Shown here: piece after piece, positions 1-7,204 of the stretch
Layout: each line of letters opens with the position of its first letter
Numbering within the stretch: position 1 is the stretch's first letter
Assembly: GCA_036279015.1 (NCBI GenBank)
Contig: DASUJY010000083.1
Location: 1-21,914 of the forward strand
Direction of reading: 5' to 3'
DNA length: 21,914 nt
Source of the DNA: DATEOR01 sp036279015
GTDB taxonomy: Bacteria > Actinomycetota > Thermoleophilia > Gaiellales > Gaiellaceae
The notes under the pieces: model-generated
Database searches by the model: none
What the model saw: the letters and a program-made list of their open reading frames with translations, nothing else
Told to the model about the DNA's origin: nothing
Program-made: the position numbers and the translations under genes

Positions 1-188
1 CCCGGGTGGGTCGCCTCCCAGACGCGGAGGTAGAGGTCGAGCTCGAGGGCCGCAGCATCGGCGCGCATGGCGTCGGGCAGCTCGACGTCGAGCGTGTCTG
101 CGCTCGCAGGCTCAACGACGCACTCTCGGGCTCGGAGGAACTCGAGTAGGTCGCCGATGAGCGACGGATCGCTCAGTCGGATCTTCAT
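1..188 (-). CDS. Small orphan family protein, copy A (truncated by the window edge)
   Basis: The minus-strand frame opens at the ATG at 188-186 and gives 62 residues before running off the left edge, so the C-terminus is missing. It starts MKIRLSDPSL and ends LYLRVWEATHP. It aligns without a gap to the protein at 8291-8503: about 28 of 62 residues are identical, including the opening IRLSDP, the PDA motif at 38-40 and the LRVW motif at 54-57. The conservation, with divergence elsewhere, shows that both are real coding sequences. I do not recognise the family. It looks like a small soluble alpha/beta protein with no membrane segment or signal peptide. The nine bases ending in the ATG (GCGGCCATG) are the same in both copies, with no Shine-Dalgarno, so the transcript may be leaderless. 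The neighbouring M20 gene is divergent. Confidence 0.75.
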   Translation of the reverse strand, partial: MKIRLSDPSLIGDLLEFLRARECVVEPASADTLDVELPDAMRADAAALELDLYLRVWEATHP

Positions 189-301
189 GGCCGCAATGGC
201 GTCCCCTGAGTGGCCGCAGCGGGACGCTCCTTCTTACTCTCTCCAGGAATCGGCCCGCGTCAACCCGAACTGCATTCCTCCGTCTCGGCGAGGATGCGCG
301 C
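189..301. other. Intergenic region between divergent small protein and M20 genes
   Basis: This 113-bp divergent promoter region holds two short inverted repeats. One is GCGTCCC at 199-205 with GGGACGC at 221-227. The other is AGGAAT at 245-250 with ATTCCT at 274-279. Either could be a regulator site, but arms of this size can arise by chance in GC-rich DNA. A -10-like hexamer for the M20 gene lies at 290-295. Confidence 0.35.
290..295 (+). promoter_or_regulatory. -10-like hexamer of a leaderless promoter (M20 gene)
   Basis: GAGGAT lies exactly 6 bases before the ATG at 302. It fits the NANNNT-N6-RTG pattern seen before several other genes in this window. It is a weak hexamer by itself; the spacing is the argument. 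Confidence 0.4.
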
Positions 302-1630
302 ATGCAACCGAACGAGGCCGCCCTCCGAGACGAAGCGACCGCGCTTCTCCGCGATCTCCTCCGGATTGACACCTCCAATCCGCCCGGGCGCGAGACACCG
401 GCCGCCGAGCTGCTCGAGCGCTACCTGAGCGCGGCCGGAGCCGAATGCGAGCTCGTCGCGCGCGACCCGGAACGGGCCAACCTCGTCGCCCGCATCCGGG
501 GAACCGGGGACGGGCCTTCGCTCGCCTTCCTCGGCCACACGGACGTCGTCCCCGCCGAGGATCCCGAGGCCTGGACGCACCCGCCCTTCGCGGGCCATCT
601 CGACGCGGAGGGCTACGTCTGGGGCCGCGGCGCGGCCGACATGAAGAACGAGCTCGCGACGCGCGCGGTGGCGTTCGCCTTCCTGGCCCGGTCCGCCTTC
701 CGGCCGCGCGGCGACCTCGTCCTGATCGCCGAGGCCGACGAGGAGGATGGGAGCAAGCGAGTGGGCCTTCCCTGGCTCGTGCGCGAGCGCCCGGACATCC
801 GCACCGACTTCGTGCTGAACGAGGGCGCGGCCGAGCGCCTCGAGCTCGCCGACGGCCGTACCGTGACGACCTTCAACGTGGGGGAGAAGGGCGCTCTCGG
901 GGCGACTGTCACCGCGGTCGCCGAGGGCGGTCACTCCTCGCTCCCCTCGCCGGACGTGAACGCGGTCTCCCAGCTCGCGCGGCTGATCGGGCGCCTCGAC
1001 CGACATCGGACGCGCCGGAAGGCGCTCCCCCAGACGGAGGCGATGCTGGCCGCTCTCGCCGGAGCCGGCGGGAGCCTCGAGGAGCGGATCGAGCGGGCCG
1101 CTTCGCTCCATCCGATGCTGGGCGACCTCGTGCGGCCGCTCTTCGGCCTCACGATCGCGCCGACGCGGCTGCACGGATCGACCGCGCTCAACGTCATCCC
1201 CGGCCGGGCGAGCGTGGAATGTGACTGCCGCACCGTCCCGGGCACGACGCGCGCCGAGGTCGAGGCGGAGCTCCGCGAGGCGCTCGGCGACGACATCCCC
1301 TACGAGCTCACCTTTTCCGGCGAGCCGGAGGGCGGATCGATCTCACCGCTCGACACGCGGCTCTTCGAGATCTGCACGGCGTGGGTGGCGGAGAACGATC
1401 CCGACACCGTCCTCGTTCCGACGCTCACCAACGGCTTCACGAACTCTCACTACGTGCGCGAGGCCTTCGGTACGATCGCCTACGGGTTCTGGCCGATCCG
1501 GCGCACGCCGACCGAGGTTCTGCACGGGGGAGTCCACGCGCGCGACGAGCGAATCCACGCGGACGATCTCGGCTATGCCGCCCGCTTCCACGTCGAGGTT
1601 GCCCAGGCGCTTTCAGCCCCAGGGACGTAG
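302..1630 (+). CDS. M20 family metallopeptidase (ArgE/DapE-like deacylase or dipeptidase)
   Basis: A 442-residue cytoplasmic zinc hydrolase of the M20/ArgE/DapE superfamily, which cleaves amide bonds in N-acyl amino acids or small peptides. The metal-site motifs are present: GHTDVVPA with His79 and Asp81, the GRGAADMKNE loop with bridging Asp113, ADEEDG around Glu147-Glu148 (general base and ligand), LNEGA with Glu174, and the C-terminal HGGVHARDERI motif near residues 408-417 that supplies the last histidine. GHSSLP in the middle marks the dimerisation (lid) domain. The length is normal. The ATG at 302 is chosen because homology begins at once and no Shine-Dalgarno is needed if the transcript is leaderless. 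The gene converges on the ParB-like gene, with 4 bp between the stops. Substrate cannot be read from the sequence. Confidence 0.9.
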   Translation: MQPNEAALRDEATALLRDLLRIDTSNPPGRETPAAELLERYLSAAGAECELVARDPERANLVARIRGTGDGPSLAFLGHTDVVPAEDPEAWTHPPFAGHLDAEGYVWGRGAADMKNELATRAVAFAFLARSAFRPRGDLVLIAEADEEDGSKRVGLPWLVRERPDIRTDFVLNEGAAERLELADGRTVTTFNVGEKGALGATVTAVAEGGHSSLPSPDVNAVSQLARLIGRLDRHRTRRKALPQTEAMLAALAGAGGSLEERIERAASLHPMLGDLVRPLFGLTIAPTRLHGSTALNVIPGRASVECDCRTVPGTTRAEVEAELREALGDDIPYELTFSGEPEGGSISPLDTRLFEICTAWVAENDPDTVLVPTLTNGFTNSHYVREAFGTIAYGFWPIRRTPTEVLHGGVHARDERIHADDLGYAARFHVEVAQALSAPGT

Positions 1631-1634
1631 GGAT

Positions 1635-2423
1635 TCAGCCGCGCCCGAGCAGCCGGCGGACGCCGCGCCGGCGACGCGCGAGCCGACGTGTGGCGACCCG
1701 CGCCGCCTCGCCGAGATCCCGGGTTCCTTGCTCCACGGCCAGCTCGCGGAGGCACTCGGAGACCCAGAGGAACCGGTCGGAGTCCGTCACCTCGGGGCAC
1801 ATCTCGTCCAGGCGCTCGTCGTGAATCGCCTCCACCGTCGGCAAGTAGACGCGCCTGTACCAGTCGAGCGCCACCTCCTCGCGCGAGAGCGCCCGCTCGG
1901 ACGCGAGCATCGCCCGGTAGCCGTGAGACTGGATCGCCTCCAGGAGCTGGAGATAGCCGACCGGCCTCGTGAAGCGGAAGCAGGACGCATCCGGACAGGC
2001 CGCGACGAGCCCGCTCTCGCTCATGAAGAGCCGCTCCTGCTCGGCGTGCACGAGCTCCGTGAGGTCGGCGTCGGGACCGAGCCGCCAGCGCGCCGTCAGC
2101 TCCGTCACCTCGGCGTCGATCGTCTTCATGCGGCGACGGCGGGCAGCCGCAACCCGATGATGGCCGTCGAGCACAAAATAGGCCTCGCCGAGCTTGTACG
2201 CGACGATCGGCGGGAAGTCGCCGTTCGGAAATGCCCGCTCGACACTGCGGAGGCGCTCGCGGACGTCCGTCCTGCGCGCGGCGAACTCGCGGTCGAAGTC
2301 GGCGCCGCGGCTGTCCGTTCCCACGATCGCCTCGACGTCGATCGGGTGGACCCCGAGGTAGCGGCGGCTGAAGGGCCGGAGCCGAGTTGTCGCCTCGTCG
2401 AGCGGGAGCAATTCACACGACAT
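1635..2423 (-). CDS. ParB N-terminal-domain-like protein
   Basis: A 262-residue protein whose N-terminal half resembles the ParB/Srx nuclease-like fold. Residues 71-95 carry the characteristic PPIVAYKLGEAYFVLDGHHR stretch followed by VAAARRRR. The DGHHR at 86-90 corresponds to the (D)GxHR nucleotide-binding loop of ParB/Srx proteins. The remainder (about 110-262) is helical and charged, with no recognised DNA-binding helix-turn-helix. There is no ParA partner or parS-like cluster here, so a chromosome-segregation role is not indicated; such orphans may be CTP/ATP-dependent enzymes. The ATG at 2423 is chosen because GAGGG sits 6 bases upstream. The frame stays open to 2558, but the longer version would include the terminator-like hairpin at 2520-2550 and a low-complexity N-terminus. 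Confidence 0.7.
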   Translation of the reverse strand: MSCELLPLDEATTRLRPFSRRYLGVHPIDVEAIVGTDSRGADFDREFAARRTDVRERLRSVERAFPNGDFPPIVAYKLGEAYFVLDGHHRVAAARRRRMKTIDAEVTELTARWRLGPDADLTELVHAEQERLFMSESGLVAACPDASCFRFTRPVGYLQLLEAIQSHGYRAMLASERALSREEVALDWYRRVYLPTVEAIHDERLDEMCPEVTDSDRFLWVSECLRELAVEQGTRDLGEAARVATRRLARRRRGVRRLLGRG

Positions 2424-2519
2424 GAAGCCCTCAACGAGCACGCGCGGCTCGTCATTCCTGGTGTTTGTCGTCGCCGTCTTCGCGCCGGACGACGCGCCGA
2501 GGAGGGCCCCGAGATCGCC

Positions 2520-2550
2520 GAGGGCCACCGGCAGCGCGCCGGTGGCCCTC
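2520..2550 (-). terminator. Terminator-like hairpin after the GlsB-like gene
   Basis: A perfect 13-bp inverted repeat, GAGGGCCACCGGC at 2520-2532 and its complement at 2538-2550, with a 5-base loop. It begins 11 bases past the stop of the GlsB-like gene. No T-run follows on either strand, so it is a stem-type terminator or an mRNA 3'-end stabiliser rather than a classical intrinsic terminator. Confidence 0.65.
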
Positions 2551-2561
2551 CGCTTCACGCG

Positions 2562-2852
2562 TCAGTACGCGGCGGTTCCTCGTCTGCCACGGCCCATCGC
2601 ACCCACGATGGCGCGGTAGATGAGCAGCAGCACGATCGCGCCGATGATGGCGCCGAGCCAGGTGCTGAAGTCGAAGAACTCGTCGATCGGGTCGCCGAAT
2701 CCGAGCGCCTTGGCGATGAAGCCGCCGATGAACGCCCCGGCGATGCCGATCAGCGTCGTGACGATGATCCCGCCCGGGTCGTCCCCGGGGAGGATCGCCT
2801 TTGCGATCAGCCCGGCGAGCAAGCCCAGGATGATCCAAGCGATGATCCCCAT
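2562..2852 (-). CDS. GlsB/YeaQ/YmgE family stress-response membrane protein
   Basis: A 96-residue integral membrane protein of the transglycosylase-associated (GlsB/YeaQ/YmgE) family, whose members are small, stress-induced inner-membrane proteins of unclear biochemistry. It begins MGIIAWIILGLLAGLIAKAI and has three hydrophobic segments (about 2-19, 30-50 and 66-86) separated by glycine-rich turns, including the family-typical LPGDDPGG loop and the GAFIGGFIAKALG stretch. The ATG at 2852 is preceded by GGAGGTGAC, an excellent ribosome binding site, so an upstream in-frame start at 2879 is rejected. It is divergent from the TetR gene and shares an intergenic region with a 10-bp inverted repeat. 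A hairpin follows the gene. Control by the TetR protein is possible but not shown. Confidence 0.92.
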   Translation of the reverse strand: MGIIAWIILGLLAGLIAKAILPGDDPGGIIVTTLIGIAGAFIGGFIAKALGFGDPIDEFFDFSTWLGAIIGAIVLLLIYRAIVGAMGRGRRGTAAY

Positions 2853-2873
2853 GTCACCTCCAGTTGTTTGTCC

Positions 2874-2927
2874 TCTCACAACGCCGCCGGGGCCGATTTG
2901 GTTGCGGGCGGACGACTCGTTGTGAGA
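2874..2927. promoter_or_regulatory. Candidate operator between the GlsB-like and TetR genes
   Basis: A perfect 10-bp inverted repeat, TCTCACAACG at 2874-2883 and CGTTGTGAGA at 2918-2927, with arm centres 44 bp apart (about four helical turns). A second, imperfect dyad lies partly inside it: TTGGTTGCGGG at 2898-2908 against CCCGC at 2928-2932 and AACCAA at 2936-2941. The position between divergent genes, one of them a TetR repressor, fits an autoregulatory operator. Confidence 0.5.
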
Positions 2928-2965
2928 CCCGCGCGAACCAACCGGAGCACCTGTTCCGCTTCTGC

Positions 2966-2971
2966 TACCGT
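2966..2971 (+). promoter_or_regulatory. -10 hexamer of leaderless TetR promoter
   Basis: TACCGT is followed by exactly 6 bases and then the GTG at 2978. This matches TANNNT-N6-RTG and supports 2978 as both transcription and translation start. No convincing -35 element is seen. Confidence 0.6.
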
Positions 2972-2977
2972 CAGACG

Positions 2978-3634
2978 GTGACTGTCGCCCGCCCGACGAC
3001 GAGCGCGAGGAGCGACGCCCGGCGCAACCGCGGCCGGCTCGTCGTCGCCGCCCGGGAGCTCTTCGAGTCGGCGGGGGTGGACGTGCCGGCCCGGGAGGTC
3101 GCCCGGCAGGCGGGAGTCGGGATCGGGACGCTCTACCGCCACTTCCCGACGCGCGACGATCTCGTCGACGCGGTGCTCGAGGGGGCTTTCGAGGAGCTGA
3201 TCGCGGTCGCCGAGCAGGCGCTCGCGGCGGAGGATCCCTGGGAGGGGTTCACGTCCTTCATCGAGGAGGCGCTCGTCCTGCACGCCCGAAACCGCGGTCT
3301 CAAGGACGTCGTCGAGCTCCAGGCGCACGGTCTCCGCCGGGCCCGTGCGATGCGCCGCCGCCTCCGCCCGCTCGTCGCCGAGCTCGTCGCGCGCGCGCAG
3401 GAGGATGGTTCGCTGCGGCCGGACTTCGCCCCTCAGGACATCCCCCTCCTCTTCTGGGCGAGCGACCGCGTGATCGAGCTCGCCGGGGAGGTCGCGCCGG
3501 AGATCTGGAGGCGTCAGCTCGGCTTCGTCCTCGACGGGTTGCGGACGAGCGCGGCGACCCCGGTCGCGCCTGTGCCGCTCACCTACGAACAGCTCAGGCT
3601 GGTCGGCCGCAACAAGCGAGGAGGAACGGCGTGA
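2978..3634 (+). CDS. TetR/AcrR family transcriptional regulator
   Basis: A 218-residue TetR-type repressor. The N-terminal domain (about 16-65) contains the LVVAARELFESAGVD first helix and the helix-turn-helix VPAREVARQAGVGIGTLYRH (36-55), ending in the diagnostic GTLYRHFPTRDDL. The C-terminal part (70-218) is helical and variable, as expected for a ligand-binding and dimerisation domain. The start is the GTG at 2978, because TetR homology begins soon after it and a TACCGT hexamer lies 6 bases before it; the frame stays open upstream but has no plausible signal there. The stop overlaps the next gene in a GTGA, so it is co-translated with the MFS exporter and probably represses it in the absence of a drug-like ligand. 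Confidence 0.93.
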   Translation: MTVARPTTSARSDARRNRGRLVVAARELFESAGVDVPAREVARQAGVGIGTLYRHFPTRDDLVDAVLEGAFEELIAVAEQALAAEDPWEGFTSFIEEALVLHARNRGLKDVVELQAHGLRRARAMRRRLRPLVAELVARAQEDGSLRPDFAPQDIPLLFWASDRVIELAGEVAPEIWRRQLGFVLDGLRTSAATPVAPVPLTYEQLRLVGRNKRGGTA

Positions 3635-5046
3635 GCGACCCGGCCGCCCGGCAGCATTACAACGTCACGTTCGCCCTCCTGGCGATGGCCGCGGTCGCCT
3701 ATGCGCTGCTGCAGTCGCTCGTCGCGCCCGCCCTTCTGACGATCCAGCACGACCTGGGCACGACGACGACCGGAGCGGCGTGGATTCTGACCGCCTACCT
3801 GGTGAGTGCGTCCGTCATGACGCCCATCGCCGGACGACTCGGCGACATGTTCGGCAAGAAGCGCCTGCTCGTCGCGGCGCTCGCCGTGCTCGCCGTGGGG
3901 ACGGCGCTCGCGGCTCTCGCGAGCTCGATCGGCCTCATGATCGTCGCGCGAGTGATCCAGGGCGCCGGTGGCGCGGTCTTCCCGCTCTCCTTCGGCATCA
4001 TCAGAGACGAGTTCCCGCGCGAGCGGATTCCGCACGGGATCGCGATGATCTCGGCGATCATGGGGATCGGCGGCGGGCTCGGGATCGTGCTCTCGGGCCC
4101 GATCGTCGAGCACTTCTCCTACCACTGGCTCTTCTGGTTCCCGCTCGTCCCGGTGCTCGCGGCGCTCGTGGGGGTGCTCGTCTTCGTGCCCGAGTCGCCG
4201 ATCCGGACGCCGGGCCGCATCGACCCGCTCGGTGCCGTGCTGCTTTCCGGCTGGCTCGTGGCGCTGCTCGTTCCGGTCAGCGAAGGCGCGAGCTGGGGCT
4301 GGACGTCGGGCCGCACCCTCGCCCTCTTCGCTCTGGCGGCGGTGCTGGCCGTGGCCTGGGTCCGGGTCGAGTCGCGGAGCAGCGCGCCGCTCGTGGACAT
4401 GCAGATGATGCGCCACCGCCCCGTCTGGACGACCAACCTCGCCGCGCTCGTCTTCGGGTTCGGGATGTTTGCCTCCTTCGTCCTCGTGCCACAGTTCGTC
4501 GAGTTGCCCGAGTCGACGGGCTTCGGCTTCGGCGCATCGGTCACGGAGGCGGGGATCTTCATGATCCCGGCGACGCTCGGGATGCTGATCGCGGGGCCGC
4601 TGTCCGGCCGGCTCTCGAGCACCGTGGGGTCGCGTGTGCCCCTCCTCCTGGGGGCGTTCATCTCCTCGCTCGCCTTCGTCATTCTCGCCTTCGCTCATTC
4701 CTCTAGCTGGGAGATCTACGTCGCCATGCTCGTCATGGGCATCGGGATCGGCTTCGCCTTCGCGTCGATGGCCAACCTGATCGTGGAATCGGTCCCCGCC
4801 GAGCAGACGGGCATCGCGACCGGGATGAACACGATCGTCCGCTCGATCGGCGGCGCGATCGGAAGCCAGGTCGCCGCCGGCCTCATCACGGCGACCGTCG
4901 CGTCCGGCGGGCTCCCGACCGAGCGTGGGTTCACGATCGCGTTCGCAGTGGCCGCGGCCGCCCTCGCCGTCGGCTTCCTCGTCGCATTGCGGGTTCCCTC
5001 GGCGCGAGCCGGCCTCGCGGACGAGGCGCTTCCCGACGCCGCATGA
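3631..5046 (+). CDS. MFS transporter, DHA2 (EmrB/QacA-like) drug exporter
   Basis: A 471-residue polytopic membrane protein of the 14-helix DHA2 drug:H+ antiporter family. Motif A, GRLGDMFGKKR, is at about 68-78 between helices 2 and 3. The conserved WILTAYLV of helix 2 is at 51-58. An antiporter motif-C-like glycine/proline stretch (GIGGGLGIVLSGPI) lies in helix 5. It starts at a GTG overlapping the TetR stop (GTGA), with GAGGAGG upstream at 3618-3624, so the two are one translationally coupled operon. The expected function is proton-driven export of toxic amphipathic compounds, controlled by the linked TetR. The substrate is unknown. Confidence 0.93.
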   Translation: MSDPAARQHYNVTFALLAMAAVAYALLQSLVAPALLTIQHDLGTTTTGAAWILTAYLVSASVMTPIAGRLGDMFGKKRLLVAALAVLAVGTALAALASSIGLMIVARVIQGAGGAVFPLSFGIIRDEFPRERIPHGIAMISAIMGIGGGLGIVLSGPIVEHFSYHWLFWFPLVPVLAALVGVLVFVPESPIRTPGRIDPLGAVLLSGWLVALLVPVSEGASWGWTSGRTLALFALAAVLAVAWVRVESRSSAPLVDMQMMRHRPVWTTNLAALVFGFGMFASFVLVPQFVELPESTGFGFGASVTEAGIFMIPATLGMLIAGPLSGRLSSTVGSRVPLLLGAFISSLAFVILAFAHSSSWEIYVAMLVMGIGIGFAFASMANLIVESVPAEQTGIATGMNTIVRSIGGAIGSQVAAGLITATVASGGLPTERGFTIAFAVAAAALAVGFLVALRVPSARAGLADEALPDAA

Positions 5047-5123
5047 GCGTCGCTCGCATCCGGCTCGCTCCCCGTGTCACTTCAGACGCGTCAGCGTTCC
5101 CACGGACCCCCTTCTTTGATGCA

Positions 5124-5149
5124 GTGAGGGAACCTCCCGGTTCCCTCAC
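5124..5149. repeat. 11-bp perfect inverted repeat (terminator or operator)
   Basis: GTGAGGGAACC at 5124-5134 pairs perfectly with 5139-5149 across a TCCC loop. It is 77 bases past the first MFS stop and about 37 bases before the second MFS start. It may end the upstream transcript (no T-run follows) or bind a regulator of the downstream gene. Confidence 0.55.
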
Positions 5150-5161
5150 ACACCCTCCACA

Positions 5162-5192
5162 CGCTCATTGGCCAGAGGATGGCCAATGAGCG
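5162..5192. promoter_or_regulatory. 13-bp perfect dyad enclosing the start of the second MFS gene
   Basis: CGCTCATTGGCCA at 5162-5174 and TGGCCAATGAGCG at 5180-5192 are perfect complements around a 5-base centre, GAGGA. The start ATG (5186-5188) lies in the right arm, and the only Shine-Dalgarno-like sequence, AGAGGA (5174-5179), forms the centre. As DNA it is a strong operator candidate. As RNA it would fold into a hairpin with the ribosome site in the loop and the start codon in the stem. Either would control this gene alone. Confidence 0.65.
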
Positions 5193-7189
5193 AGGCTGGC
5201 TCGCCGGCCGCGGCGGCTGAGCTGCCCGGCGCGGTCGACGACCGGCGCCGCGTGCGCTTGATCTTCGGCGCACTCCTGCTCGTCATCCTGCTCGCGTCGC
5301 TCGACCAGACGATCGTCTCGACGGCGCTTCCGACGATCGTCGGCGAGCTGGGCGGGATCGAGCACCTTTCCTGGGTCGTGACCGCGTACCTCCTCGCCGC
5401 GACCGTGGCGGGACCGCTCTACGGCAAGCTCGGCGACCTCTACGGGCGCAAGAAGATGCTGCAGTCGGCGATCATCATCTTCCTCGTCGGCTCGGCCCTC
5501 TGCGGGCTCAGCCAGAACATGACCGAGCTGATCGCGTTCCGGGCCCTGCAGGGGCTCGGCGGCGGCGGCCTGATGGTGACGGCGATCGCCGTCGTCGGCG
5601 ACATCATCTCGCCCCGGGAGCGGGGGCGCTATCAGGGCTTCTTCGGCGCCGTCTTCGGCGTCTCGACGGTGATCGGGCCGCTCCTCGGCGGCTTCTTCGT
5701 CGACAACCTCTCGTGGCGCTGGATCTTCTACGTGAACGTGCCGATCGGAGCGTTCGCGCTCGTCGTCATCGGAGCCGTCTTCCGCGCGAGGGCGGAGCAC
5801 GTCGAGCATCGCATCGACTACTTGGGCGCCGCCGTCCTCGCCGGCGCCCTCTCGGCGCTCGTCCTCTTCACGAGCCTGGGAGGGACGACCTACGCCTGGA
5901 CTTCGACCCCCATCGTCGTCCTGATCGTGTGCGCCGTCGTCCTGCTCGCGCTCTTCCCCTTCGTCGAGATGCGAGCCGAGGAGCCGATCCTGCCGCTCGA
6001 CCTGTTTCGCAACCGAACCTTCGCCGTCACGAGCGCCGTCGGCTTCATCGTCGGGCTTGCGCTCTTCGGCTCGGTCACGTATCTGCCGCTCTATCTCCAG
6101 GTCGTCAAGGGCCACAGCCCGACGTCGTCCGGGTTGCTGCTCACCCCGATGATGGCGGGGGTCCTCGTCACCTCGATCGTGAGCGGCAACCTGATCACGA
6201 AGTTCGGCCGCTACAAGCCCTTCCCGGTCGCGGGGACAGCGATCATGGCCGCCGGGCTCTACCTGCTCTCGCGTCTCGCTGTCGCGACGCCGACCTGGGT
6301 CGCCGCCCTCTCCATGCTGGTCCTCGGCCTGGGGCTCGGCATGGTGATGCAGGTGCTCGTCCTCGCCGTCCAGAACGCCGTCGACTACCGCTACCTCGGC
6401 GTCGCGACCTCCGGCTCGACCCTGTTCCGGCAGGTGGGCGGGTCGATCGGCGTCTCTGCCTTCGGCGCGATCTTCGCGAACAGGCTCGTAACGGAGCTCT
6501 CGGGCCGTCTCCCCGAAGGCGTGCACGTCTCGACGGCGGTCGATCCGGCGGCGATCGACCGGTTGCCGCCCGCCATCCACGAGCCCTTCGTCACGGCCTT
6601 CGCCGCCTCGCTTCGCCCGGTCTTCCTCGCCGCAGCGGGGATCTCGGTACTCGCCTTCCTCTTCACCTTGCTCCTGCGCGAGGTGCCGCTGCGCCAGAGC
6701 GCGCGGGCGGAAGGCATCGGCGAGAGCTTCGCGTCGCCGCGCGACGACAGCTCGGAGCGCGAGCTCGAGCGGATCGTGAGCTCGATCGTCCGGGGCGACG
6801 AGCGGACGCGCATCTACCGGCAGCTGATCGCAAGCTCGGGCGTCGAGATCGCCCCCGCCGGGGCCTGGTTGCTGGGCCGGTTACGGGAACGCTCGCCGAT
6901 CGAGGCGGGTGAGCTCGGTGCGGAGCTCGAGGTCGCGCCGGAACGCCTGCACGCGCTGACCGCCGACCTCGAGCGCCTCGGCTTCGTCACGGTCGACGGC
7001 TCGGGAGGCGTCGAGGTGAGTCCCGCAGGACGCATCGCCCATGCCCGCCTCGTAGAGGCCGGCCGCGAGCAGCTCTCCGGCCTCCTCGAGGGCTGGCGGG
7101 CCGAGGACGGGACCGACCTCGCGCCCGTCCTGCGCAGGCTCGCGGACTCGCTGGTCGCCGACATGCCCGCCGATTCCCAGGGACGCTGA
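5186..7189 (+). CDS. DHA2 MFS exporter with C-terminal winged-helix (MarR-like) domain
   Basis: A 667-residue protein. Residues 1-510 are a 14-helix DHA2 drug:H+ antiporter: LDQTIVSTALPTI at 39-51 in helix 1 (the DHA2 LDxTIVNxALP signature), WVVTAYLL at 63-70, motif A GKLGDLYGRKK at 80-90, and the antiporter motif GVSTVIGPLLGGFF in helix 5. From about 520 to the end follows a soluble tail of about 148 residues that resembles MarR regulators: an RTRIYRQLI helix, a helix-turn-helix (SPIEAGELGAELEVAPERLH, then LTADLERLGFVTV) and a wing (DGSGGVEVSPAGR). The tail is cytosolic in this topology. The ATG at 5186 is chosen over the in-frame TTG at 5168 because AGAGGA lies 6 bases before it. It forms an operon with the dienelactone hydrolase, 15 bp downstream. 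Confidence 0.88.
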   Translation: MSEAGSPAAAAELPGAVDDRRRVRLIFGALLLVILLASLDQTIVSTALPTIVGELGGIEHLSWVVTAYLLAATVAGPLYGKLGDLYGRKKMLQSAIIIFLVGSALCGLSQNMTELIAFRALQGLGGGGLMVTAIAVVGDIISPRERGRYQGFFGAVFGVSTVIGPLLGGFFVDNLSWRWIFYVNVPIGAFALVVIGAVFRARAEHVEHRIDYLGAAVLAGALSALVLFTSLGGTTYAWTSTPIVVLIVCAVVLLALFPFVEMRAEEPILPLDLFRNRTFAVTSAVGFIVGLALFGSVTYLPLYLQVVKGHSPTSSGLLLTPMMAGVLVTSIVSGNLITKFGRYKPFPVAGTAIMAAGLYLLSRLAVATPTWVAALSMLVLGLGLGMVMQVLVLAVQNAVDYRYLGVATSGSTLFRQVGGSIGVSAFGAIFANRLVTELSGRLPEGVHVSTAVDPAAIDRLPPAIHEPFVTAFAASLRPVFLAAAGISVLAFLFTLLLREVPLRQSARAEGIGESFASPRDDSSERELERIVSSIVRGDERTRIYRQLIASSGVEIAPAGAWLLGRLRERSPIEAGELGAELEVAPERLHALTADLERLGFVTVDGSGGVEVSPAGRIAHARLVEAGREQLSGLLEGWRAEDGTDLAPVLRRLADSLVADMPADSQGR

Positions 7190-7204
7190 ACGGAAAGGAG
7201 CGCC

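Noticed and set aside
2424..2558. N-terminal extension of the ParB-like protein to a start at 2558
   Set aside because: It would translate through the 13-bp hairpin at 2520-2550 and adds a low-complexity leader; the ATG at 2423 has a good ribosome site.
1221..2981. A 586-codon plus-strand frame running through the M20 end, the ParB-like gene and the GlsB-like gene
   Set aside because: It crosses three well-supported genes out of frame, has low-complexity Arg/Ser/Ala composition and no ribosome site or domain.
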